A DNA stretch of 64,000 nucleotides from Thermococcus nautili (GTDB lineage: Archaea; Methanobacteriota_B; Thermococci; Thermococcales; Thermococcaceae), in NCBI RefSeq assembly GCF_000585495.1, contig NZ_CP007264.1, positions 1,426,001 to 1,490,000 of the forward strand, written 5' to 3'. Position 1 is the first letter of the stretch. The number at the start of each line of letters is the position of its first letter. A model generated the notes under the pieces. The model was not told the DNA's origin. It searched no databases and worked only from the letters and a program-made list of their open reading frames with translations. Shown here piece after piece: positions 41,618 to 50,857 of this stretch. The translations under genes and the position numbers were made by a program.

Positions 41618-41860
41618 ATGGTTAGGTCGTATGTTTTGTTGACTGTGGAAATTGGGAAAGTTGAGAGCGTTATCGAGGCCCTCAAGCAGATACCGGGCGT
41701 TACCAAGGCCGACGCCGTCACCGGTCCCTACGATGCCATCGTCCACATCGAGGCCAAGGACCTCGGTGAGCTGACGAGGAGAATCCTCCACGACATCCAC
41801 AACATCGACGGCGTTATAGACACCACTACCGCCATCGTCGTCGAGATGGAGGAGGAGTGA
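41618..41860 (+). CDS. Stand-alone Lrp/AsnC ligand-binding (RAM) domain protein
   Basis: 80 residues, only the RAM effector domain: YVLLTVEIGKVESVIEALKQI, PGVTKADAVTGPYDAIVHIEAKDLGEL and HNIDGVIDTTTAIVVEMEEE. There is no DNA-binding HTH. Such proteins form ring-like octamers that can bind amino acids and may co-assemble with full-length Lrp proteins. GGTGATGCC precedes ATG 41618. Abuts the convergent SRP19 gene with no gap. Confidence 0.88.
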   Translation: MVRSYVLLTVEIGKVESVIEALKQIPGVTKADAVTGPYDAIVHIEAKDLGELTRRILHDIHNIDGVIDTTTAIVVEMEEE

Positions 41861-42193
41861 TTACCTTCTCTTCCTCTTAGCCTTGCCCTTCTTGGACTTT
41901 GCCCTCGAACGGAGTTCTCTAATCTTCTCCGCAATCATTTTGAGGCTCTTCCCCTTCCCGTAGGGGCTCTCAACCCTCAGAAAACCGTAGGTTCTGAGCT
42001 CCTCGTCGAGACCCGAGAGACGGGGGTTGAGCTTGCTGTGGTCCTTTTCAATGACCTTCATCCCGAGGATTAGAACGGCGTCCTCTATCTCGGAGAGCTT
42101 TGGAGCATCAACCGCGACGTTCTTGGGAACCGTTCTCCCGTACTTCCTGCTGAGTCTCGCGTCGAGCTCGCTCGGCCACACCGCGAACTTCAT
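41861..42193 (-). CDS. srp19: Signal recognition particle 19 kDa protein
   Basis: 110 residues. KFAVWPSELDARLSRKYGRTVPKNVAVDAP is the typical start with the RNA-binding loop, followed by HSKLNPRLSG and a very basic C-terminal tail (SKKGKAKRKRR). Binds 7S RNA and prepares it for SRP54. ATG 42193 is the conserved start. The SRP RNA itself is not in the window. Divergent from a DUF257 gene. Confidence 0.92.
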   Translation of the reverse strand: MKFAVWPSELDARLSRKYGRTVPKNVAVDAPKLSEIEDAVLILGMKVIEKDHSKLNPRLSGLDEELRTYGFLRVESPYGKGKSLKMIAEKIRELRSRAKSKKGKAKRKRR

Positions 42194-42250
42194 CTTCCCA
42201 CCCGGCAAGATTTAAAAGACCGGCCGTTAAAAACCCTTTTGGTGAAGGTC

Positions 42251-42871
42251 ATGGCCATCAAAAACCTTGAGAAAGACGTGCTCAGCTTCATGACCCCCGG
42301 AGACGTTGTTTTAATCGAGTACCAGTCGCGAGAACCCATAGAGAACCTTGCGTGGGGTGAGCTGTTACCCGCCATAAACGCAGGCGGAGTGGTTGTGGTT
42401 GACTTCTTTGGAATGGGCGAGATTCTTCTCAGGAAGTTCATGAGGAGGGGAGATGTTGATTACTCCGGCGTTCTGGAGCTCCTCAAAGACCTAAGGGTCG
42501 TGAGGGTCGGGCCGGGAACGGTAACCTACGGCGAAATCCTTGAGGACGTCGTGCCAAGCTATGACCCGCACACGTTCCTGAGGAGCTACCACTCCATCAT
42601 GAGCAAGATATCACGGCTTCCCCAGAAGCCAAAGTACATGGTGACCTTCGGACTCGGCCACTACATCCACTTCAACCCCGAGAACGCCATCAAGTCGATA
42701 CTCACGGCGGTGAGCACGATTCCAGCGGAGGACCTCGTCATAATCAACTTCGTGAACGCCGACGTCATAAAGCGCGCCCACCTTGCGATACTCGAGGAAC
42801 TCAGCACGGCAATAGTGGAGGTCTCAGGAGGGGAGTTCAAAGTCTACAAGGACGGTGGGATTGGTGATTGA
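42251..42871 (+). CDS. DUF257 family protein
   Basis: 206 residues of a Thermococcales-restricted family resembling a RecA-like fold without P-loop: PGDVVLIEYQSREPIENLAWGELLPAI, VVDFFGMGEILLRKFM and VIINFVNADVIKRAHLAILEEL. GGTGA lies six bases before ATG 42251. It overlaps the trmI gene by eight bases, so the two are co-expressed. No activity known. Confidence 0.78.
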   Translation: MAIKNLEKDVLSFMTPGDVVLIEYQSREPIENLAWGELLPAINAGGVVVVDFFGMGEILLRKFMRRGDVDYSGVLELLKDLRVVRVGPGTVTYGEILEDVVPSYDPHTFLRSYHSIMSKISRLPQKPKYMVTFGLGHYIHFNPENAIKSILTAVSTIPAEDLVIINFVNADVIKRAHLAILEELSTAIVEVSGGEFKVYKDGGIGD

Positions 42872-43625
42872 GGAGGGAAGCAGGGTTCTTCTCGTCGATA
42901 AGCGGGGAAAGCGCTACCTCGTGAAGGTTGAGGACAGGGAGTTCCACACCGACCTCGGAATCCTCAGGCTGGGCGAGCTAATCGGAAAGCCCTACGGGAG
43001 CAGAATAGAGAGCCACAAGGGTGAAACCTTCGTGGCGCTCAAGCCGGACATCAACGACATAATAGCGAAGATGAAACGGGGGCCACAGATAGTCCACCCC
43101 AAAGACGCGGGCATAATAATAGCCTACGCAGGCATTTCACCCGGCGACACCGTCATAGAGGCCGGAGCCGGGAGCGGGGCCTTGACAATCTTCCTCGCCA
43201 ACGCCGTAGGGCCGGAGGGCAGGGTTATAAGCTACGAGGTCAGGAAGGACTTCTACGAGATAGCGAAGAGGAACATCGAGCTCGCTGGCTTCTCGGACAG
43301 AGTTGTTCTGAAGAACAGGAGCATCTACGACGGAATAGAGGAGGAGACCGCCGACCATATCGTCTTAGATTTACCTCAACCGGAGAACGTCCTCCCGCAC
43401 GCGGTTGACGTTTTAAAGCCCGGGGGATACTTCGTGGCCTACACGCCCTGCATGAACCAGGTCCACCGCTTCTTCAGGGCGCTGGAGGAGTACAGGGAGC
43501 ACTTCATGAGGCCGAGGGTCGTCGAGGTCCTCGTCAGAGAACAGGAAGTAAAGAGGGACTGCATGAGGCCGAAAACGACGATGCTGGCTCATACAGGCTA
43601 TATAACCTTCCTCAGGAAGCTGTGA
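42864..43625 (+). CDS. trmI: tRNA (adenine-57/58-N1)-methyltransferase TrmI
   Basis: 253 residues. A small N-terminal beta domain (GSRVLLVDKRGKRYLVKV), then the Rossmann methyltransferase: KRGPQIVHPKDAGIIIAYAGI, SAM-binding EAGAGSGALTIFLANAVGP (about residues 92-110) and the substrate motif DLPQPENVLPHAV. It methylates A57 and A58 of the tRNA T-loop, which stabilises tRNA at high temperature. GTG 42864 corresponds to the known Pyrococcus start; GTG 42855 is an alternative. Two Cys near residues 197 and 233 fit the Pyrococcus disulfide-linked tetramer. Confidence 0.93.
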   Translation: MIEEGSRVLLVDKRGKRYLVKVEDREFHTDLGILRLGELIGKPYGSRIESHKGETFVALKPDINDIIAKMKRGPQIVHPKDAGIIIAYAGISPGDTVIEAGAGSGALTIFLANAVGPEGRVISYEVRKDFYEIAKRNIELAGFSDRVVLKNRSIYDGIEEETADHIVLDLPQPENVLPHAVDVLKPGGYFVAYTPCMNQVHRFFRALEEYREHFMRPRVVEVLVREQEVKRDCMRPKTTMLAHTGYITFLRKL

Positions 43626-43818
43626 CCTTTTCTCCTCTTTCCTCGAACGTGAAGTAGGCCGTTAGCCAGCCAAGTGCTATTACCGCGAGGGATTTAAGTA
43701 GGGGATTGCTCCCAAGGAGTTCCCTGACTAGGGGCACCGCCCCGTAGAGGAGGGGCAGAAACATCCCTAAGGCCGCCACGACTACCGCGACGTGGTACAC
43801 AACCCGCTTCCACTCCAT
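43612..43818 (-). CDS. Small membrane protein, unknown
   Basis: 68 residues with two hydrophobic helices (HVAVVVAALGMFLPLLYGAV and LKSLAVIALGWLTAYFTF). ATG 43818 is preferred because the hydrophobic region follows at once; an upstream start at 43836 is possible. Converges on trmI with a 14-base overlap. No family recognised. Confidence 0.55.
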   Translation of the reverse strand: MEWKRVVYHVAVVVAALGMFLPLLYGAVPLVRELLGSNPLLKSLAVIALGWLTAYFTFEERGEKVTAS

Positions 43819-43901
43819 TTTCGGCACCGTTCTCACCTCGGCGTCCCGGTTAAAAAGCGTTTCCTTCAGGTTTCAAAGTCCTCCCTCGAAATCCATTCGG
43901 A

Positions 43902-43952
43902 GTTCTCAACCAAAGGTTGAGCACATCTTTATAAACACTAAGGGTTCTGAAC
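43902..43952 (+). promoter_or_regulatory. Nfn/Sud operon promoter with two SurR-type sites
   Basis: TATA-like CTTTATAAAC at 43927-43936 is flanked by GTTCTCAAC (43902-43910) and GTTCTGAAC (43944-43952), both fitting the GTTnnnAAC core recognised by SurR, the sulfur-responsive regulator of Thermococcales. CAACCAAAGGTTG at 43907-43919 is a further palindrome next to the first. Position around the TATA box suggests activation from the upstream site and repression from the downstream one, or repression by both. Confidence 0.65.
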
Positions 43953-43995
43953 CTTTAGATGTCCAACTTTGGGCTCATGCACGGAGGTGTTCATC

Positions 43996-46304
<2,309 letters not shown>

Positions 46305-46330
46305 GGGTTCTCCCTCTCCCTGTTTTCTTG

Positions 46331-47428
46331 TTACTTAAACACAGCCTCAAGCACCGGGTCAGGGATTTTGTAATGGACGTTCCGACCGTCCCTGACCTTC
46401 TGGAGGAAGGAGGAATCTACGAGCGCCTTTAGAAGCCTCGCCAGCACGCTGTCGGCTATGCTCTTGCCCTCTTTCCGTTCGAGGTGCTCTTTTATCTCTT
46501 CCCACGTGTTCCGTCCGCTCGCAACTGCGCGCATTATCTCCAGGTAGCGTTTCCTCGCGGCAGGTCTCTTAGAGAGGAAGTTCTCAAACTCCTCCAGCGC
46601 GAGTCTCTTGGCCTCTTCAAAGACCTCTTCGACTATTTCACTGGAGGAGCCCTTCTCGAGAACCCTCCTGCCAAAGAGGACGAGCCAGCCGACGATACCG
46701 TCGAGCTTCTCCACTGCGTCCTCGATTATCTCTTCTGGAGGGGCAACCCCAACCTGCTCGAACCCCTTAATAAGGAAGTCCCTGCTCTGCTCCCGCGTGA
46801 ACCTTGAGAGTGTAACCTCGTGAAAGTATCTGCCGTAGAGGGGCGCCTTGGGGTCGTCCACGCCGAGGTAGTCGTGGAGCAGGCCAACTTCGGAGCCGGT
46901 CATGACGATTCTCAGGTTCGAGTAGTCATAGAGGTGAGCGATTAAACCAGAGAACTCGCTTCCGACGGGGCCCCTCAAATACTGCACCTCATCGAAGGCC
47001 AGAACGACGTCGTGCTTCTCGAGCTCCCGGAACAGGGCTATCAAGTCCGTTTTCTCCTCGCGCCAGGAGAGGTTGACGCCGAAGCTCAGAACTCGAAGGC
47101 CCGTTATGGTTCTGAGGTTCTCCTTGAGTTCCTCCCAGAGGTTGCGGTTCTCGCGGAAGAAGAGGTTTAACGCGCTTTCTATCCGCTTGTAGACGTCCAT
47201 TCTGGAGTTCGGGTTCACCCCCCTGAAGTCCACGAGGATATAGGGAACGCCGAGTTCGTTCAGTCCAACGAGGAGGAGAGAGGTTTTCCCCAGCCTCCTG
47301 ATTCCCGTGATGACCGTGAGGGGATTGTTTGAGCGGAGAGAGTTTTCAAAGTCGCTCAGCTCTTTCTCCCTGTCGTACAAATCCTCGCGCTTCCTCTTGG
47401 GTCGGGTATCGAAGTACGTAACTACCAC
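46331..47428 (-). CDS. Archaeal ATPase (AAA, MNS-clade) with C-terminal winged helix
   Basis: 365 residues. P-loop VITGIRRLGKTSLL (about residues 39-52), Walker B DVVLAFDEVQYL (about 139-150), sensor region IVMTGSEVGLLHDYL and a C-terminal winged-helix (TWEEIKEHLERKEGKSIADSVLARLLKALVDSSFLQK). These STAND-like ATPases are abundant in Thermococcales and usually autonomous accessory genes. GTG 47428 is at the edge of a perfect 22-bp palindrome, so the protein probably controls its own synthesis. Function unknown. Confidence 0.9.
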   Translation of the reverse strand: MVVTYFDTRPKRKREDLYDREKELSDFENSLRSNNPLTVITGIRRLGKTSLLLVGLNELGVPYILVDFRGVNPNSRMDVYKRIESALNLFFRENRNLWEELKENLRTITGLRVLSFGVNLSWREEKTDLIALFRELEKHDVVLAFDEVQYLRGPVGSEFSGLIAHLYDYSNLRIVMTGSEVGLLHDYLGVDDPKAPLYGRYFHEVTLSRFTREQSRDFLIKGFEQVGVAPPEEIIEDAVEKLDGIVGWLVLFGRRVLEKGSSSEIVEEVFEEAKRLALEEFENFLSKRPAARKRYLEIMRAVASGRNTWEEIKEHLERKEGKSIADSVLARLLKALVDSSFLQKVRDGRNVHYKIPDPVLEAVFK

Positions 47429-47449
47429 CCCAGTAGTTAACTACTGGGG
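47428..47449. promoter_or_regulatory. 22-bp perfect palindrome overlapping the ATPase start codon
   Basis: CCCCAGTAGTT is followed immediately by its exact reverse complement. It lies between TATA-like CCTTATAAC (about 47455-47463, minus strand) and the ATPase GTG, and includes the first base of that GTG. A protein bound here would stop both transcription and translation initiation. Confidence 0.75.
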
Positions 47450-47498
47450 CAGAAGTTATAAGGGTTTGGTTTTTTAAGTCGCGGGTGGGAGTAGGGAA

Positions 47499-47554
47499 GG
47501 CGATGACGAGCCTCACGGTAGCTGAAGAATGATGAGGGGTATACTAACCGAGCC
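47499..47554 (+). ncRNA. Box C/D sRNA 1 of a tandem pair
   Basis: Box C ATGACGA (47503-47509), 12-nt guide, box D' CTGA (47522-47525), 3-nt spacer, box C' ATGATGA (47529-47535), 12-nt guide, box D CCGA (47548-47551), terminal stem GGC/GCC. TATA-like TTTTTTAAG at 47469-47477 is about 25 bases before the predicted 5' end. The D' guide GCCTCACGGTAG can pair over ten bases with UACCGUGAGG, which I recall as part of the universally conserved 23S rRNA segment AGUACCGUGAGGGAAAGG, predicting methylation of the second C of UACC. Confidence 0.87.
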
Positions 47555-47589
47555 GTTAGGCTTTTATCCTCCCCTTCTTGAAAGAAACC

Positions 47590-47664
47590 GAGCGATGACG
47601 ACCTCTAGGGTATCTGAGTCCGTGTTTTACACGGCAAAAATGATGAAAGCCAAGGGCCGAGCTC
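47590..47664 (+). ncRNA. Box C/D sRNA 2 of a tandem pair, with an extra hairpin
   Basis: Terminal stem GAGC/GCTC (47590-47593, 47661-47664), box C ATGACGA (47595-47601), 12-nt guide CCTCTAGGGTAT, box D' CTGA (47614-47617), a 22-nt spacer containing the hairpin CCGTG-TTTTA-CACGG, box C' ATGATGA (47640-47646), 10-nt guide AAGCCAAGGG, box D CCGA (47657-47660). TATA-like GCTTTTATCC (47560-47569) suits its own start. The last two bases overlap the end of the convergent gene. Targets not identified. Confidence 0.8.
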
Positions 47665-48004
47665 ACTCCTCCTCAAGCTCTTCAATCTCCTCAAGGATTT
47701 CTTCAAACTTCTTGAAGTCCTCGGTTTGGGCGAGGAGAGTTATGAAGTCGTCTATCTCCTTCTTCTCCAGGAACGCTCCAGCTAAGAGCTTTCCGGTGTA
47801 GCGGTTGTTCTTAATCTCCCAGAACATATAGAACTCGGGGAAGTTCTCCTTTATCTTCCTGTAGGCGACGCCGTACTTTGAATCCTTGAGCGGGTTCTGT
47901 TCGAGGTAGAAGTGCCCCGGCTCCAGTTCAATCATGTGGAGAATCGCTCCCCTCTTTGTCTTAACAAGCTTCACCTTAACGTCCCATTCCTTCAGAACCT
48001 TCAT
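47663..48004 (-). CDS. Conserved hypothetical protein
   Basis: 113 residues, mixed strands then helix (KEWDVKVKLVKTKRGAILHMIELEPGHFYLEQNPL), with a C-terminal run of glutamates (FEEILEEIEELEEE). Not recognised. GGTGGTTCCT precedes ATG 48004. It sits between gcvH and the C/D sRNA pair, on the same strand as gcvH but with a separate promoter region. Confidence 0.6.
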   Translation of the reverse strand: MKVLKEWDVKVKLVKTKRGAILHMIELEPGHFYLEQNPLKDSKYGVAYRKIKENFPEFYMFWEIKNNRYTGKLLAGAFLEKKEIDDFITLLAQTEDFKKFEEILEEIEELEEE

Positions 48005-48061
48005 AGGAACCACCGGGAAGAATAGGCAAGAAAATACTTAACGGTTGCGGAAAGGAGAAGG

Positions 48062-48466
48062 TCAGAGGCTCTCCAGATACTTCGCGTAGGCCTCGGCGTC
48101 CATGAGCTCCTTGAGCTCCTCGTCGAGGTTGCTGGGCTTGAGCTTGGCAATCCAGTGCTCGTAGGGGTCCTCGTTGAGAACCTCGGGGCTGTCCTCAAGT
48201 TCTTCGTTGACTTCAATGACTTCGCCGCTGACCGGGGCGTAAACCTCCGAGACGGCTTTGACGCTCTCGAGCTCACAGAGGACGTCGCCCTTGCTGAGCT
48301 CCTTGCCGACCTCGGGAAGCTCGACGTAGGCCAAATCGCCCAGCTCCTTCTGGGCGTAGTCGCTTATGCCGACGAGAACGGTTCCGTCGTCAAGGACCTG
48401 AACCCACTCGTGGTCCTTGGTGTAGTAGAGGCCTTCCTTAACCTTGTACTCCCCGACTTCAATCAT
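48062..48466 (-). CDS. gcvH: Glycine cleavage system H protein
   Basis: 134 residues. The lipoyl domain carries the target lysine in CELESVKAVSEVYAPVSG (about residue 73), with YTKDHEWVQVLDDGTVLVGISDYAQKELGDL before it and the C-terminal helix ELKELMDAEAYAKYL. It shuttles the aminomethyl group between P, T and L proteins; those genes are not in this window. ATG 48466 follows GGTGATG. Confidence 0.95.
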   Translation of the reverse strand: MIEVGEYKVKEGLYYTKDHEWVQVLDDGTVLVGISDYAQKELGDLAYVELPEVGKELSKGDVLCELESVKAVSEVYAPVSGEVIEVNEELEDSPEVLNEDPYEHWIAKLKPSNLDEELKELMDAEAYAKYLESL

Positions 48467-48577
48467 GAACATCACCGTTCACGGTAGCAGGTTTGAGCAT
48501 TTAAACCTTTCTCGAAATGGTTCCGGAAACCCGGGGTGTCCAAAACCATTATTAACTTCGACGTCCAAACTTACCGT

Positions 48578-49183
48578 ATGAGTCGCGTTCCCTTCTACCT
48601 GAAGGAAAGACTAGAGGCCATGAACGAGAGGGTTTTGAGGAGCAGGTTTGAGGCCTCAAAGCTCCCCCCTTGGGAGAGAGTAGTTCTCACCTGGCTCCTT
48701 CTCCTGGCCTTCTGGGCCGTCATAACCGCGAACACGGAACCCTCTAACTTAGTCCTCGGCTCCGTTGTCACCCTCGTGATAGCACTCTTCATGCGCGACC
48801 TCATCACGGAGGACATACGTCGAAGTGGCAACATAGTGGAAAAAATCCTCTACTTCACCCTGATTTACCTGCCCCAGTACCTGGTCATAATGGCCTTCCG
48901 CCTGCTGGAGAGCAACGTGAAGGTAGCGAAGAACGTGATTCTCATGGACATAAGGCCGGGCATAGTCAAGATAAAGACGGACTTAAACTCGGACACAGGC
49001 GTAACGATACTGGCGAACTCAATAACCCTCACCCCGGGCACTCTAACGCTGGACGTCAAGAAAAAGCTCGGAGAGACCTACCTCTACGTCCACTGGATAG
49101 ACGTCGAGACCCTCGACCGAGAGAAGGCCGGAGAGAAGATAAAGGGGGACATCGAGGAATGGCTCAAGAAGGTCTTCTGGTGA
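48578..49183 (+). CDS. mnhE: Mrp/Mnh Na+/H+ antiporter subunit E
   Basis: 201 residues: two or three hydrophobic helices (VVLTWLLLLAFWAVIT; LVLGSVVTLVIALFM) and the MnhE core ILYFTLIYLPQYLVIMAFRLLESN...SITLTPGTLTLDV. First gene of an eight-gene operon whose order E-F-G-(DUF4040)-(MbhE-like)-B-C-D equals the antiporter part of the membrane-bound hydrogenase. ATG 48578 is preferred; an upstream GTG frame lacks signals. TATA-like ATTATTAAC lies near 48550. Confidence 0.88.
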   Translation: MSRVPFYLKERLEAMNERVLRSRFEASKLPPWERVVLTWLLLLAFWAVITANTEPSNLVLGSVVTLVIALFMRDLITEDIRRSGNIVEKILYFTLIYLPQYLVIMAFRLLESNVKVAKNVILMDIRPGIVKIKTDLNSDTGVTILANSITLTPGTLTLDVKKKLGETYLYVHWIDVETLDREKAGEKIKGDIEEWLKKVFW

Positions 49184-49428
49184 GCGCCTTCTACCTGCTA
49201 GTCTTCACGGCACTGCTGGTCTCGTACCGCGTGCTCAGGGGACCGACCCTTCCGGACAGGGTGGTGGGGCTTAACACGATAACGACGAAGGTGGTGGTGA
49301 TAATAGCCCTGGTGGCGGCGATGAGGGGGGAGTACTACCTGATAGACCTCGCCATAGTCCTGCTGATGGTGAACTCCGTGGGAGGGCTTATACTGGCAAA
49401 GTACATGGAGCGTGCCGGCGGTGCTTGA
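49159..49428 (+). CDS. mnhF: Mrp/Mnh antiporter subunit F
   Basis: 89 residues, three hydrophobic helices with the family block RVLRGPTLPDRVVGLNTITTKVVVIIAL. Starts within the end of mnhE (25-base overlap) and overlaps mnhG. Part of the multi-subunit cation/proton antiporter in the cytoplasmic membrane. Confidence 0.9.
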   Translation: MAQEGLLVSAFYLLVFTALLVSYRVLRGPTLPDRVVGLNTITTKVVVIIALVAAMRGEYYLIDLAIVLLMVNSVGGLILAKYMERAGGA

Positions 49429-49732
49429 GGGACTAATCCTCTTCGGCGAGGCGGTGATGCTCTTTGGAGCCCTGGGGATACTCCGGTTCCCGGACGTTTA
49501 CACCCGGCTTCACGCGGCGAGCAAGTGCGACACGGGAGGGGCCATGAGCATAATCCTCTACCTCGTCCTCACGATGGACGCACCGGGAATCGTCAAGGCC
49601 AAGTTCCTCGTGCTGGCCTTCCTGATAGCGATGATAAACCCGATGGTGAGCCACGCCCTCGCGAGGGGGGCCTACCGCTACGGCGTCAAACCCGAGGCAG
49701 TGGTGGATATGTATGCTTGGGACAATCCTTGA
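49412..49732 (+). CDS. mnhG: Mrp/Mnh antiporter subunit G
   Basis: 106 residues with the MnhG hallmark LGILRFPDVYTRLHAASKCDTGGAM (about residues 22-46) and three hydrophobic helices. Overlaps subunit F by 17 bases and the next gene by 20, so translation of the set is coupled. Start GTG 49412. Confidence 0.92.
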   Translation: MPAVLEGLILFGEAVMLFGALGILRFPDVYTRLHAASKCDTGGAMSIILYLVLTMDAPGIVKAKFLVLAFLIAMINPMVSHALARGAYRYGVKPEAVVDMYAWDNP

Positions 49733-49943
49733 CGTGGTCTTCGTGGCGATGGTGGTTCTAGCTATTGCCGTGGTCGAGGAGGAGAACCTCATAAACGCGG
49801 TGGTCAAGTACTCCCTGCTCAGCCTGCTCTTTATCCTGGCCCTCTTCGAGCTGAACGCACCGGACGTGGCGCTCTCGGCGATAGTGGTGGGGGCGATAGT
49901 GATAGGCGTGTTCCTGTTCACAATTGAGGAGGTGGGGCGGTGA
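49713..49943 (+). CDS. DUF4040 antiporter subunit (MbhD-like)
   Basis: 76 residues, hydrophobic, with NAVVKYSLLSLLFILALFELNAPDVALSAIVVGAIV matching the DUF4040 domain, which in bacterial MrpA is the region after the large channel domain. In the membrane-bound hydrogenase the same segment is a separate subunit, MbhD. Starts inside the end of mnhG. Confidence 0.85.
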   Translation: MLGTILDVVFVAMVVLAIAVVEEENLINAVVKYSLLSLLFILALFELNAPDVALSAIVVGAIVIGVFLFTIEEVGR

Positions 49944-50179
49944 GGGGCGCAGTCGTTCTGACCCTGGCCCTCGGCTTGCTGTTGCTCTCGCTCGACTACC
50001 ACTTCCCCGCCGGCGGGAGCTTCACCTACTACGTGGCCCACTGGGGGGAAATCGGCGTTTCGAACCTGGTCTCGGCCATTTTAGCCGGCTGGAGGGCCTA
50101 CGACAGCCTCGGCGAGGCGAGCCTGCTATTCACGGCGGTGGTCGGCTTCTACGTCCTCTTAGGGGGGAAGAAGAAGTGA
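49940..50179 (+). CDS. MbhE-like antiporter subunit
   Basis: 79 residues: a signal-anchor-like helix (AVVLTLALGLLLLSLDYHF), a short outside segment PAGGSFTYYVAHWGEIGVSNLVSAILAGWRAYDSLGEA and a second helix. Corresponds to the C-terminal piece of MrpA, here independent as in MBH. GTG start overlapping the previous stop (GTGA). Confidence 0.83.
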   Translation: MRGAVVLTLALGLLLLSLDYHFPAGGSFTYYVAHWGEIGVSNLVSAILAGWRAYDSLGEASLLFTAVVGFYVLLGGKKK

Positions 50180-50181
50180 AG

Positions 50182-50577
50182 ATGAGCGTCGTGGTGAGGA
50201 CAACCACCAAGATGGTCAGCCCGTTTCTCGTCACGTACGCCGCGTACCTGATGCTCTACGGCCACGTGAGTCCCGGGGGCGGCTTCCAAGGAGGTGTGAT
50301 TCTCGCGGTCGCGGTGATACTGCTCATAACCTCCCACGGCTACCGGAAGGTCAGGAGGAGGTTCCACTTCAACTGGGCGAGCCTGATAGAAAGCTCCGCA
50401 GGGGTCATGCTAGTGCTCCTGGGCGTGGTGGGACTTATGGCAGGCGCGTTCTACGCCAACTTCCTCGACACCGAGGGGGGCATAATCCTGCCCTTCAACG
50501 TCATCGTCGGGCTGGAGGTCGGCGCTGCCTTCACCTTCGTCTTCTACATACTCCTGAGGTGGGTGGAAAGTGATTAG
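50182..50577 (+). CDS. mnhB: Mrp/Mnh antiporter subunit B
   Basis: 131 residues with four helices; hallmark FLVTYAAYLMLYGHVSPGGGFQGGVILAVAVILL near the N-terminus and EVGAAFTFVFYILLRWVE at the end. ATG 50182 is three codons after the previous gene's overlapping GTG; GTG 50176 is an alternative start. Confidence 0.92.
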   Translation: MSVVVRTTTKMVSPFLVTYAAYLMLYGHVSPGGGFQGGVILAVAVILLITSHGYRKVRRRFHFNWASLIESSAGVMLVLLGVVGLMAGAFYANFLDTEGGIILPFNVIVGLEVGAAFTFVFYILLRWVESD

Positions 50578-50857
50578 TCCTGAGCTTGCGGGCATAGCGG
50601 TGATGCTGGTCGGAATCTACGGCCTGATGGCAAAGAGGGAGCCGGTAAAGCTCGTGCTGTCCCTCAACGTGGTGTCCCTCGGCCTGGTCCTGTTCTTCGT
50701 CGGTCTGGCGTATTACCCGGGCGGCGACGTCCCGGTCATGCCGACCGAACCCGTTGACCCGCTCCCGGCGACGCTGATGCTGACGACGCTCGTCGTGGAC
50801 GTGGCGATAACGTCGCTCGCCCTTGCGATGGTGCTTAGAGGGGGTGATGCCCCTTGA
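50570..50857 (+). CDS. mnhC: Mrp/Mnh antiporter subunit C (NuoK-like)
   Basis: 95 residues, three helices, NuoK-like: MLVGIYGLMAKREPVKLVLSLNVVSLGLVLFFVG and DPLPATLMLTTLVVDVAITSLALAMVLR with the conserved PLPxALxLTxIVI pattern. GTG start overlapping mnhB by eight bases. Confidence 0.92.
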   Translation: MISPELAGIAVMLVGIYGLMAKREPVKLVLSLNVVSLGLVLFFVGLAYYPGGDVPVMPTEPVDPLPATLMLTTLVVDVAITSLALAMVLRGGDAP

